Below are positions 1 to 6,263 of a DNA stretch of 10,951 nt, one piece after another. The notes beneath the pieces are model-generated. The model saw only the letters and a list, made by a program, of their open reading frames with translations, ran no database searches and had not been told where the DNA came from. The position numbers and the translations under genes were made by a program. The stretch is from NCBI GenBank assembly GCA_027080605.1, contig JALWRO010000328.1:1-10951 (forward strand), read 5' to 3'. The stretch comes from Campylobacterales bacterium. Lineage in GTDB: Bacteria; Campylobacterota; Campylobacteria; Campylobacterales; QNZT01. The first letter of the stretch is position 1. Each line of letters begins with the position of its first letter.

Positions 1-76
1 TTTATTTTTCTTAAATTTTTAGAAATTAGATATCTTTTTTAAAACTGCTAAACATTGCAAAATGAAATAAAATTGT

Positions 77-120
77 ACCTTTTGCTCGAAAACAGTTAAA
101 ATACCACTAAAGCAAAAGGT
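77..120 (+). promoter_or_regulatory. Inverted repeat covering the ribosome binding site of the first small gene
   Basis: Positions 77-86 (ACCTTTTGCT) are perfectly complementary to 111-120 (AGCAAAAGGT), with a 24-nt spacer. The right arm contains the AAAGGT that serves as Shine-Dalgarno for the ATG at 129. If transcription starts upstream of 77, the mRNA could fold into a 10-bp hairpin that hides this site and makes translation conditional. If it starts near 109 (a weak TAAAAT lies at 97-102, with TTGTAC at 73-78), the same repeat would lie in DNA around the promoter and could be an operator instead. The repeat is seen directly; its role is inferred. Confidence 0.5.
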
Positions 121-128
121 GATACAAT

Positions 129-386
129 ATGAAAAAGTTGGAAAGTATAAGCGTTGAACTTGATGCGATCAAAGCAAAGATAGATGTAACAAAAACGAAA
201 GCTTTGAGCTTTCTGGCAATTGCCGGAGGCAGTTGGTTTTATATCTTTAAAGACAATATACCCGGGGTTGTAAAAACAGGCGCGATGGTGATTTTTGTCC
301 TAAGTGCCTATGGCATAATACTAAATTTTGTAAGATTGAGCAAGTTAAACACAAACATAGTGGAGTTAGAAGATGACATTAGATGA
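129..386 (+). CDS. Small two-helix membrane protein, function unknown
   Basis: This 85-residue protein is not one I can assign to a named family. Residues 1-23 are a charged, probably helical head (KKLESISVELDAIKAKIDVT). Two hydrophobic segments follow, at about residues 26-40 (LSFLAIAGGSWFYIF) and 47-67, and the tail is charged and rich in D/E. It is probably an inner-membrane protein with both ends in the cytoplasm. The ATG follows an AAAGGTGAT ribosome binding site. The next gene starts inside its last codons (14-nt overlap), so the two are probably translationally coupled. The surrounding DNA is AT-rich and next to toxin-antitoxin genes, so a horizontally moved origin is possible but unproven. 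Confidence 0.7.
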   Translation: MKKLESISVELDAIKAKIDVTKTKALSFLAIAGGSWFYIFKDNIPGVVKTGAMVIFVLSAYGIILNFVRLSKLNTNIVELEDDIR

Positions 387-483
387 GATATTGGGAATCG
401 CAGCCTTACTGGGAATAGTTGCAGCTGCATTTTTAGTTCACCTGACTATAAAAAAAGGGTGGAAAGTACAAGATTTTTTTTGA
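373..483 (+). CDS. 36-residue single-pass membrane microprotein
   Basis: This short ORF begins with ATG inside the 3' end of the preceding gene, with GGAG seven bases upstream, and ends with TGA at 481-483. The product begins MTLDEILGIAALLGIVAAAF. Residues about 7-26 form one hydrophobic helix, followed by a basic stretch (KKGWK) and the end VQDFF, which fits a membrane-anchored peptide with a cytoplasmic basic flank. The 14-nt overlap, the ribosome binding site and the terminator starting at its stop codon all support it as a real second cistron. Function is unknown. Candidate roles are a partner subunit of the upstream membrane protein or a small toxin-like peptide; neither is shown. Confidence 0.6.
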   Translation: MTLDEILGIAALLGIVAAAFLVHLTIKKGWKVQDFF

Positions 484-505
484 GGTGCCCTCACTTCACC
501 TTTTT
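481..505 (+). terminator. Probable intrinsic terminator of the small membrane gene pair
   Basis: TGAGGTG (481-487) pairs with CACTTCA (492-498) through a CCCT loop, giving seven pairs including one G-T wobble, and is followed by CC and TTTTT (501-505). The stem begins on the stop codon of the 36-residue ORF. Strength is moderate because the stem is short. Confidence 0.5.
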
Positions 506-519
506 AATCATAAACTCAC

Positions 520-711
520 CTACTCCATCTTCATAAACCGCATACACAATACATCCGTAATACGCTCTTGAAGCGCCGGATCGTCAAGTGATGCTAATTT
601 TTTGATGAGTCTTTTTTTGGAAATCGTTCTGATCTGCTGACAAAGAAGTATGGAAGGTTTTGCAAGTTGATCAGGCAATAATACTTCGTTACGTTCCAAA
701 AATCTTAACCC
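520..711 (-). pseudogene. Remnant of a MazF/PemK-type toxin gene (C-terminal part)
   Basis: The minus-strand frame from 711 down to the TAG at 520-522 reads LRFLERNEVLLPDQLAKPSI and continues LLCQQIRTISKKRLIKKLAS. This resembles the C-terminal half of MazF/PemK endoribonucleases, where a KPS....QIRT..K.RL.KK pattern precedes the final helix. An in-frame TGA at 712-714 cuts it off from any N-terminal half, no MazF N-terminal motif was found upstream in any minus frame, and no good start codon or ribosome binding site precedes it. The last codons may also be shifted, because another frame reads openly to a TGA at about 485-487. No mazE-like antitoxin lies beside it. I read it as a decayed toxin fragment; the family match is from memory of motifs and needs an alignment. 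Confidence 0.55.
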
Positions 712-841
712 TCACTGCAACATCACTTATCACCGCACCAACGAATATTCTGAAATTTTGATGCAATGCAGATGTCATAAAGAACGAATTGGGATTTTAC
801 ACATTGATTTTGAAAAAGTTAAAATCTATACCCTAAGCCTT
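712..841. other. Intergenic DNA between mazF remnant and mntA promoter
   Basis: No gene is supported here. A 29-codon minus-strand ORF (689-778) reads through part of it and overlaps the mazF remnant in another frame. It lacks a convincing ribosome binding site and resembles nothing I recognise. The stretch may be residue of the lost upstream part of the toxin locus. Confidence 0.4.
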
Positions 842-871
842 TTGCTTTGCTTGCAATAAGTTTGGTATAAT
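842..871 (+). promoter_or_regulatory. Predicted promoter of mntA-hepT
   Basis: TTGCTT (842-847) and a perfect TATAAT (866-871) are separated by 18 bp, placing the start near 878, about 20 nt before the TTG start codon. The -10 box sits inside a GGTA-N6-TACC inverted repeat (864-877), a possible site for autoregulation by the toxin-antitoxin complex; this last point is speculative. Confidence 0.55.
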
Positions 872-898
872 ATTACCATACGGAAAAGGAGTTAAGCC

Positions 899-1195
899 TT
901 GAATAAACAAAATATTTTACAATACCTGAAATCCAATCAATCTTATTTCAGTAATAAGTTTGGTATTCGTTTTATCGGATTGTTTGGCTCGTTCAGTCGC
1001 GATGAAACAAACGAAGAGAGTGATATCGATATTTTGTACTCTTTAGAGAAGGATAAAAAATTATCACTTTTCAAATATCTCACTCTTATAAAACAACTTG
1101 AAGATTATTTTGGTAAAAAAGTCGATCTTGTACGCGACGAAACAGTGAAATCCCGTATTAAAAACTATATTGACAAAGATATTGTCTATGTTTAA
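899..1195 (+). CDS. mntA: MntA-type antitoxin, minimal nucleotidyltransferase (AMPylator of HepT)
   Basis: This 98-residue protein is a single-domain MNT nucleotidyltransferase. GLFGSFSRDETNEESDIDIL (residues 27-46) carries the G30-S31 loop and the D42/D44 pair in the GSX10DXD spacing typical of MntA. VDLV with D76 supplies the third carboxylate. Characterised family members transfer AMP from ATP onto a tyrosine of the partner HEPN RNase HepT and so neutralise it. The start is a TTG at 899, set by an AAGGAG seven bases upstream; no in-frame ATG fits. Its last eight bases overlap the hepT ATG. The family and operon pairing are strong; the neutralising activity is inferred from characterised relatives. 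Confidence 0.88.
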   Translation: MNKQNILQYLKSNQSYFSNKFGIRFIGLFGSFSRDETNEESDIDILYSLEKDKKLSLFKYLTLIKQLEDYFGKKVDLVRDETVKSRIKNYIDKDIVYV

Positions 1196-1550
1196 AAGTA
1201 GCAGAGACTATACACTTTACCTTGAGGATATTTCTTCCGAATGTAAGAACATTAGAACTTTTGTTGCGAATATCACTTATGATGAATTCACCGCAAATAT
1301 TGAAAAAGTTTATGCTGTAGCCAAAGCCTTTGAAAATATCGGTGAAGCGGTCAAAAATATTCCTAAAGAGTTGCTTACCGATTATCCGCAAATCCCGTGG
1401 AGTGAAATTGCCAGAATGAGAGATGTTTTGACACATCACTACTTCGGCGTAGATGACAAAATTTTATGGGATACCCTCGATGAAGATTTTGACGAATTTG
1501 AAAAAGTCATTCATGAAATACTTGCAAAAAATATGAAAAAAGAATCATAA
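1188..1550 (+). CDS. hepT: HepT-type HEPN toxin (RNase), DUF86 family
   Basis: This is a 120-residue all-helical HEPN protein. RMRDVLTHHYFGVD near residues 76-89 contains the RX4HXY active-site motif (R78, H83, Y85). In characterised HepT dimers this motif cleaves RNA, and its tyrosine is the residue AMPylated by MntA. The usual family opening is seen in RDYTLYLEDI, and W71SEIARMRD matches the conserved W..I..MRN/D region. I chose the ATG at 1188, which overlaps the mntA stop by 8 nt. A TTG at 1170 would add six residues, and neither start has a strong ribosome binding site, so translational coupling to mntA is likely. All catalytic residues are present. It converges on the btuC gene with a 17-nt gap and no visible terminator. 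Confidence 0.87.
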   Translation: MFKSSRDYTLYLEDISSECKNIRTFVANITYDEFTANIEKVYAVAKAFENIGEAVKNIPKELLTDYPQIPWSEIARMRDVLTHHYFGVDDKILWDTLDEDFDEFEKVIHEILAKNMKKES

Positions 1551-1567
1551 AACCTATTACACATATT

Positions 1568-2530
1568 TCAACCTCCCCGCCTCAACAACACCCAGACAAA
1601 CAAACTCCCCCCGATCAGCGAGGTAATAATACCGACGGGAATTTCCGAAACGGTGGGAAGGGTACGGGAGATGGTGTCACAGAGAACAAGGAAGGCGCCG
1701 CCTCCGAGGAATGAGGGGAGGAGTGTGTATTCGACGCTTTGTTTCATGAACTGTTTGACGATGTGGGGGATGATGAGTCCGATGAAGCTGATGGGTCCGA
1801 CGATGCTTACGAGTACGCCGACGCTGAGCGATATGGTGACGAAGAGTATGCCCAGCACGCGTTCGACATCGACGCCGTTGAGGAAGGCAAATTCCGCGGA
1901 GATGGAGAAGAGTTTGAGTTCGTGAGCGTATTTTTGGGCGATCCAGAGCAGCAGCACCGCACCGAGTACGACGGGGATGATATCGCTGTAGCCGACGGTC
2001 AGGAGTGATCCCATCGTGAAGCGGAGGATCATGTAACTCTCCTGAAAATCACTGACGTAGTAAACCACCAGCAGTGCGGATGAATAGAGGAACGAGAGGG
2101 CGATGCCTACGAGAATGAGACGTTGGTCGGCGGTCGAGGGGAGTTTTTGGGAGAAGAGGTAGATGATCGCTACGGTGCTGAATGCGCCGAGAAATCCGAA
2201 AAAGGTGATAAATGAAAAGCCGAATGCTCCGCCTGTGAGTCCGATCATAATCGCGGTGGCGGCACCGAGTGTGGCTCCGCTGGAGATGCCTAGCGTAAAG
2301 GGGGTCGTAAGCGGATTGCGAAAAATGGTTTGAAACAGTACTCCTGAAAGTGCAAGTATGCCGCCGGACAAAAATGCCAGCAGTACCCGCGGCAGGCGTA
2401 TCTGCCAAAAGATGCGGTATGCCGTATCGTTCGGGTCGAATACCTTCATCATATCCAGGTGTACTTTTCCCGCCGTGGCGGAGAGCAGAAGCAAGAGCAG
2501 TAAAACGATCCAGATCAAAACTTTTTTCAT
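1568..2530 (-). CDS. btuC: BtuC-type ABC transporter permease (FecCD family)
   Basis: This 320-residue integral membrane protein forms, as a dimer, the inner-membrane channel of a cobalamin/siderophore-type importer. Family marks are RLPRVLLAFLSGG (residues about 44-56), NPLTTPFTLGISSGATLG (about 71-88) and GPISFIGLIIPHIVKQ (about 244-259, the region contacting the ATPase), then SEIPVGIITSLIGG near the end. About nine to ten hydrophobic stretches are visible, and the length is normal for FecCD permeases. Its ATG overlaps the end of the ATPase gene by 4 nt. It is the last gene of the uptake operon. The substrate cannot be read from the permease alone; B12 is suggested by the receptor and binding protein, with iron-siderophore or heme as alternatives. 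Confidence 0.85.
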   Translation of the reverse strand: MKKVLIWIVLLLLLLLSATAGKVHLDMMKVFDPNDTAYRIFWQIRLPRVLLAFLSGGILALSGVLFQTIFRNPLTTPFTLGISSGATLGAATAIMIGLTGGAFGFSFITFFGFLGAFSTVAIIYLFSQKLPSTADQRLILVGIALSFLYSSALLVVYYVSDFQESYMILRFTMGSLLTVGYSDIIPVVLGAVLLLWIAQKYAHELKLFSISAEFAFLNGVDVERVLGILFVTISLSVGVLVSIVGPISFIGLIIPHIVKQFMKQSVEYTLLPSFLGGGAFLVLCDTISRTLPTVSEIPVGIITSLIGGSLFVWVLLRRGG

Positions 2531-3246
2531 AGCTGCACCACAATCGCATCACACGCTTTTTTCACACTGCCGTCAAAAATCTTTTCCAGATTTTGCGTGT
2601 CGAAAAACGCTTCCGCTGTCTCGTAGAGTTTCCCCCTGCCCGCTTTGATGTAGAGGATAGGATACCCCAGTCGATACGCCAGTTGCAGATCGTGGGTGAT
2701 GACGATCTTTTGCGAAAGGCGCTCACTTTGCAAAATGTCATAGACTGTTTTGATTTTGCGGGGGTCGAGGTTGGCGGTCGGTTCGTCGAAGATGGTTGTC
2801 TTCGCGCCGTGCATCAGTGCCGAAGCGATCAAGAGCAACTGCTGTTCACCGCTGCTAAGCTGTGTGCAGTAATTTTTCGCAAACGCGGAAAGTCCCAGCG
2901 AATCAAGCACTTCATGAAGATAGGTTTCTCGTTTCGTTCCCCGAAAACGGCTCAGTCCCAGAAACGCTTCGACGGTGATGTACTGTTCATAGATTTGCAG
3001 TTTGGGCGGAATATAGTTGATCAGTGCGCTTCGTTCACGCGGCGGAATCGTCTCGATGTACGCACCGTCAAGCTGCACCGCTTTTTGGGTTTTATAAAGC
3101 CCGCAGAGGATTTTCGCCAGGGTACTTTTGCCTGCGCCGTTGCTCCCCAAAACGGTAAGGTTTTGGCTTTCATGAAGTGTAAACGAGAGCGTTTCGAGGA
3201 TCGTTTTACCGTCGATCGTGTAATGCGGCAAGTTTACCTTTAGCAT
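2527..3246 (-). CDS. btuD: BtuD-type ABC transporter ATP-binding protein
   Basis: This 239-residue ATPase powers the importer from the cytoplasmic side. Visible motifs are Walker A GSNGAGKST (residues 34-42), a Q-loop glutamine near 84, the ABC signature LSSGEQ (130-135), Walker B TTIFDEP (150-156) with D-loop NLD, and the switch histidine in ITHD (H185). All are intact. The start MLKVNLPHYTIDGKTIL fits the family N-terminus, so its 41-nt overlap with the 3' end of the binding-protein gene looks real. Initiation probably uses GG-rich sequence inside the upstream gene and depends on its translation. It overlaps btuC by 4 nt downstream. The C-terminal 40 residues (about 200-239) are not part of the core motifs. 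Confidence 0.87.
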   Translation of the reverse strand: MLKVNLPHYTIDGKTILETLSFTLHESQNLTVLGSNGAGKSTLAKILCGLYKTQKAVQLDGAYIETIPPRERSALINYIPPKLQIYEQYITVEAFLGLSRFRGTKRETYLHEVLDSLGLSAFAKNYCTQLSSGEQQLLLIASALMHGAKTTIFDEPTANLDPRKIKTVYDILQSERLSQKIVITHDLQLAYRLGYPILYIKAGRGKLYETAEAFFDTQNLEKIFDGSVKKACDAIVVQL

Positions 3247-4048
3247 CTTCCAGTACCTTTTTGAAATCTTTCATGAAGAGCATCACCCGCTGGCTGGGCA
3301 TACCGGCATACTTTTTCGTCGTCAGATAGACCGTCTTCGCACGGGCGGCGGTGACGGGCAACTTCAGCCACGGTGCGATCACTTTGTCGATTTCCTTCTC
3401 TTTGACATTGTGCCCCAGAATATAGACGATATCGGGATTGAGCGCAATGATCCCCTCCTGTGAAAGCATCGGCTGTTTTGCGGTCGGTTCATCAAAAGCG
3501 TTTCGGTTGCCTGACGCACGGATGATATCGGCGAAATAGAGGTGATTGCCGCTGACAAAGATCTCCTTTTTCAGATCGAAATTGACACCAAATACAATCA
3601 AAATCTTTTTGTCATGAAGTATCCCTCTGAGGCTTTGCAAAGTCTGCTCGATCTGCGAAACGATCTGCTTTGCTTTTTGCGTCGTGTCGGTCAGTTTGCC
3701 GATTTTCAAAATCCCCGCTTCGAGATCTTTGAGCGAAGTGATCTGGACATATTCGGTTTTGATGCCGAGTTTTTCGAGTTTGGGGCGCAGGGCGAGGTTG
3801 TTGCGCTGCATCAGCACCAGGGTGGGTGAGAGTGCGACGATCTTTTCGAACGAAACGTTGAAGTAACCGCCCACTTTGGGAATGTGTCGCGCCGCTTCGG
3901 GATAGGTGGCATAGGTTGTATTACCGACGATCTCACCCCCTTTGCCGAGCGCAAAGAGGATTTCGTTGATCGCCGGGGAGAGTGCGACAATGCGCTGCTG
4001 CGCCGTCAAAACAGTGCAAAGGAGCAGCAATGTAAAAATGTACTTCAT
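3206..4048 (-). CDS. btuF: BtuF-type periplasmic substrate-binding protein
   Basis: This 280-residue cluster-III periplasmic binding protein delivers the ligand to the permease. An N-terminal signal peptide (MKYIFTLLLLCTVLTAQQ) is followed by RIVALSPAINEILFALGKGG, which corresponds to the VTLSPANTELAFA region of E. coli BtuF. KIVALSPTLVLM (about residues 69-80) corresponds to its RIVALKPDLVI. There is no lipobox cysteine in the expected place: the Cys in the signal peptide lacks the LAGC context, so it is probably soluble. The start has GAGGAG six bases upstream. It lies 26 nt after the receptor gene and overlaps the ATPase gene. The similarity favours cobalamin as ligand, but related proteins bind heme or siderophores. 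Confidence 0.78.
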   Translation of the reverse strand: MKYIFTLLLLCTVLTAQQRIVALSPAINEILFALGKGGEIVGNTTYATYPEAARHIPKVGGYFNVSFEKIVALSPTLVLMQRNNLALRPKLEKLGIKTEYVQITSLKDLEAGILKIGKLTDTTQKAKQIVSQIEQTLQSLRGILHDKKILIVFGVNFDLKKEIFVSGNHLYFADIIRASGNRNAFDEPTAKQPMLSQEGIIALNPDIVYILGHNVKEKEIDKVIAPWLKLPVTAARAKTVYLTTKKYAGMPSQRVMLFMKDFKKVLEDAKGKLAALHDRR

Positions 4049-4074
4049 AAACGACTCCTCTGCACCCGTAACAT

Positions 4075-5937
4075 CTATTTCAGTTTATAACGAAAGCCCA
4101 GGTAGAAGCTTCGCCCGGCTGTGGCATATCCGGTCACGTTCTGGTATGTTTTGTCGAGTGCGTTTTCAATTCTACCATAAACATTAAGTTTTTTATTCAG
4201 CGTATAATCAGCATTAAGTGTGACGAGGGTGTACGCTTTGTAATCGACGGCAGGGTTTGCGTCATACGAACCTTTTTTACGTTTTCCGGTGTACTCCACC
4301 AGCATTCCCAGATGTGTATTTGCCAGACCGTAATAGTCAAGCGCTACGTTTGCGCTGTTTTTGGCGCGTCTTGGTAACTCTTTGCCTTTGTTATCTTCTG
4401 TTTTCAACCAGGTATAGTTGAGGCTGTAGGCAAGGTCTATGCTGTCCAGAGCATTTTCATAGTTCACCTCAACACCTTTAAAGGTACTCTCTCCGGAAAG
4501 ATTCTGATACTCACCCGCAAATGTCGTAAAGTCGGTCGTCACATAGTCGATCAGATCTTCCACTTTGTTCTGAAAATACGTCACACCAAAACCTTTATAG
4601 TTCGCGGTTACATCAAAACCTTTGCTCTTTTCGGGATTGAGTTTTTCATTGCCCGCGAAACCGTCATATAGCTGATAGAGAGTCGGAACGTTATACCCGG
4701 TAGCATAATTGACCGATGTCCAGAGTCCCGGAATATGTGCATGAATATGTTTCAGCCCCAGTTTATAGGTAAATTTATTGTCAAATTTATTAAATTTGTC
4801 GTAACGAAGTGACTGACTAAAAATTGTTTTGCCGGAACTCAGTGCATCGAAAGTATTGGCATTGGTGACGAAAATACCGCTATCGGTGTAGTCATTGTCT
4901 ATCTTGTTTTCATGTTTGAATTTCTTGTAGTCTATACCCGCTGTCAGAGAACCGTTTTTCATGTAGCTGACCGCAGCGTTGAAACCTGCTTCATCCACCG
5001 TTCCGTCGAAGTTTTTGGAAAAACCTGTCGCATATTCGCGTTCAAATTTTGAGCGGTTGGCATAGAGCGTATAGGTACCCTGCTCTTCGGATCGGATATA
5101 GCGCGCGCCGTAAAATTGCTCTTTTGAGGAGACGGAAGATTTGGCATCGTTTGCCGCTTTGGTCTGGTTCATGTCATAACCATCGTAGTCACTGTCTGCA
5201 TCGATGTAGGTGTAAAATGTCTCTACCCTGTCTTTGTCAGTAAGGTTAACACCCAGTTTCAAATCTGCCGTATTGTTGGTATACCCGTCATCTTCAAAGT
5301 CATCGACATCGGCACCCTCAGGTACTTTGGCGGAAAAGCCGTCAGTATCAAGTCGTTCGAAGTTCAGTGTAAAGTCAAATTTGTCCGCTTTATAACCGCT
5401 ATTGAGCGTATATTTTTGGGTATTGTAACTTCCATACTCTGCACCAACCATGGCGCTTAAGCCCTTTTGCATCGCCCGTTTGGTGATAATATTGATCACA
5501 CCCGCCGTTGCATCGGCACCCCAGACACCGGACTGCGGTCCTTTGACGATCTCCACTCTGGCTACGTCATCCAGCAAAAGGTGTTCATACTGCGCGCCGG
5601 AGAGTGAGGTCGGATCGTTGTAGCGTACACCGTCGATCAGAACCAGTGTACGTTTGGAATCCATTCCCCGGACATATACAGAAGTCGATTTTCCCAGCCC
5701 GCCGTTACGGGTCATCTGAATACCGGCTCTTGTGCGAAGCAGCGCACCCAGTGTCTGAAAACCGTGCTCTTCAATATCCTGAGCGGTAATGACATCTACA
5801 TCTGCAGTGACAGACTGGAGTGATACGGGTGATTTGGTCGGAGTGGTGACGATGATATCCTGAAGTTTGACGCTTTGTGCGTACACGGCACCAGAAAGTG
5901 CGATAGTGAGGAACAGTGACAGTTTGGTTTTTTGCAT
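4075..5937 (-). CDS. btuB: TonB-dependent outer-membrane receptor, BtuB-like
   Basis: This 620-residue outer-membrane barrel takes up its ligand using TonB energy; the length is close to E. coli BtuB. Residues 1-20 are a signal peptide ending VYA. LQDIIVTTP (about 25-33) is a TonB-box-like stretch. The plug domain (about 35-155) includes VYVRGMDSKRTLVLIDGVRY, VEIVKGPQSGVWGADATAG and VINIITKR, all typical of the vitamin B12 receptor group. The rest alternates polar and hydrophobic residues as in beta strands and ends RSFYLGFRYKLK. An AAGGA lies six bases before the ATG, inside the end of the preceding small ORF. The linked BtuF/C/D genes support B12, but a related corrinoid or siderophore ligand cannot be excluded. 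Confidence 0.82.
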   Translation of the reverse strand: MQKTKLSLFLTIALSGAVYAQSVKLQDIIVTTPTKSPVSLQSVTADVDVITAQDIEEHGFQTLGALLRTRAGIQMTRNGGLGKSTSVYVRGMDSKRTLVLIDGVRYNDPTSLSGAQYEHLLLDDVARVEIVKGPQSGVWGADATAGVINIITKRAMQKGLSAMVGAEYGSYNTQKYTLNSGYKADKFDFTLNFERLDTDGFSAKVPEGADVDDFEDDGYTNNTADLKLGVNLTDKDRVETFYTYIDADSDYDGYDMNQTKAANDAKSSVSSKEQFYGARYIRSEEQGTYTLYANRSKFEREYATGFSKNFDGTVDEAGFNAAVSYMKNGSLTAGIDYKKFKHENKIDNDYTDSGIFVTNANTFDALSSGKTIFSQSLRYDKFNKFDNKFTYKLGLKHIHAHIPGLWTSVNYATGYNVPTLYQLYDGFAGNEKLNPEKSKGFDVTANYKGFGVTYFQNKVEDLIDYVTTDFTTFAGEYQNLSGESTFKGVEVNYENALDSIDLAYSLNYTWLKTEDNKGKELPRRAKNSANVALDYYGLANTHLGMLVEYTGKRKKGSYDANPAVDYKAYTLVTLNADYTLNKKLNVYGRIENALDKTYQNVTGYATAGRSFYLGFRYKLK

Positions 5938-5940
5938 AGT

Positions 5941-6126
5941 TTATCCTTGATATGTTTGATTTTTTTGTACATTGCTGTGTTGTATGATGTAATGCTGTCT
6001 GACGACTACGGGAATTATTTTACGCTGCTGGGCGTCGTATTGCGAGAGCAGTCTCAGCAGTCTGCTGTTGATAGCGCATAGCATCATGCCGAACATTGTA
6101 AAATAGTGTTTGCATCCTTTTAACAT
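5941..6126 (-). CDS. Small ORF of 61 codons just upstream of btuB, possible leader peptide
   Basis: An ATG at 6126 is preceded by a near-perfect AAGGAGG with six-base spacing, the best ribosome binding site in the window. The ORF ends with TAA only three bases before the btuB ATG, and the btuB ribosome binding site lies within its last codons. The predicted peptide (MLKGCKHYFTMFGMMLCAIN at its start) has a partly hydrophobic first third and a basic, glutamine-rich remainder. It resembles no family I know. Position and spacing suggest a leader whose translation opens or couples to btuB. It may equally be a genuine small protein. No cobalamin riboswitch box was seen in this stretch. Confidence 0.5.
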   Translation of the reverse strand: MLKGCKHYFTMFGMMLCAINSRLLRLLSQYDAQQRKIIPVVVRQHYIIQHSNVQKNQTYQG

Positions 6127-6161
6127 GAACAACCTCCTTCCTGATTTGTAAATGAAGGGAA

Positions 6162-6167
6162 ATTATA
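6162..6167 (-). promoter_or_regulatory. Predicted -10 box for the btuB operon
   Basis: The minus strand reads GATATAATTTCCC here, a perfect TATAAT, predicting a start near 6155. That leaves about 29 nt of leader before the small ORF's ATG. No good -35 hexamer is visible at the usual distance, as is common in Campylobacterota. Confidence 0.5.
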
Positions 6168-6195
6168 TCTTACTTACAATCAAAAGTTACAAAAC

Positions 6196-6209
6196 TTGAT
6201 ATATGTCAA
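6196..6209. promoter_or_regulatory. FNR/CRP-family binding site (TTGAT-N4-GTCAA)
   Basis: TTGATATATGTCAA matches the FNR consensus TTGAT-N4-ATCAA at nine of ten defined positions. Its centre (6202.5) is about 41.5 bp from the start predicted for the plus-strand promoter at 6232-6237, the classic distance for class II activation by CRP/FNR proteins. It lies about 47 bp from the predicted btuB-side start, so any effect there is less certain. The regulator is not encoded in the window. Confidence 0.55.
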
Positions 6210-6231
6210 ACTTTTTTCGTACTAAATTGTC

Positions 6232-6237
6232 TATAAT
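6232..6237 (+). promoter_or_regulatory. Predicted -10 box for the DUF1858 gene
   Basis: A perfect TATAAT predicts a start near 6244, about 20 nt before the ATG at 6264. There is no convincing -35 box; the FNR-type site occupies that region, consistent with an activator-dependent promoter. Confidence 0.6.
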
Positions 6238-6263
6238 TTGATTCTCAAGAAAGGAAGGATCAC

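Noticed and set aside
689..778. 29-codon minus-strand ORF near the mazF remnant
   Set aside because: It lacks a ribosome binding site and recognised similarity; more likely residue of a decayed gene.
1158..1439. 93-codon minus-strand open frame over hepT
   Set aside because: It is opposite a HepT gene with a complete RX4HXY motif and has no ribosome binding site.
2593..3243. 216-codon open frame on the plus strand
   Set aside because: It lies wholly opposite the btuD-type gene, which has every ABC ATPase motif; the plus frame shows no family features and is a shadow.
5938..6162. Cobalamin riboswitch upstream of btuB
   Set aside because: Expected from the operon's role, but no B12-box-like conserved core was recognised on the minus strand; only a covariance search could settle a divergent example.
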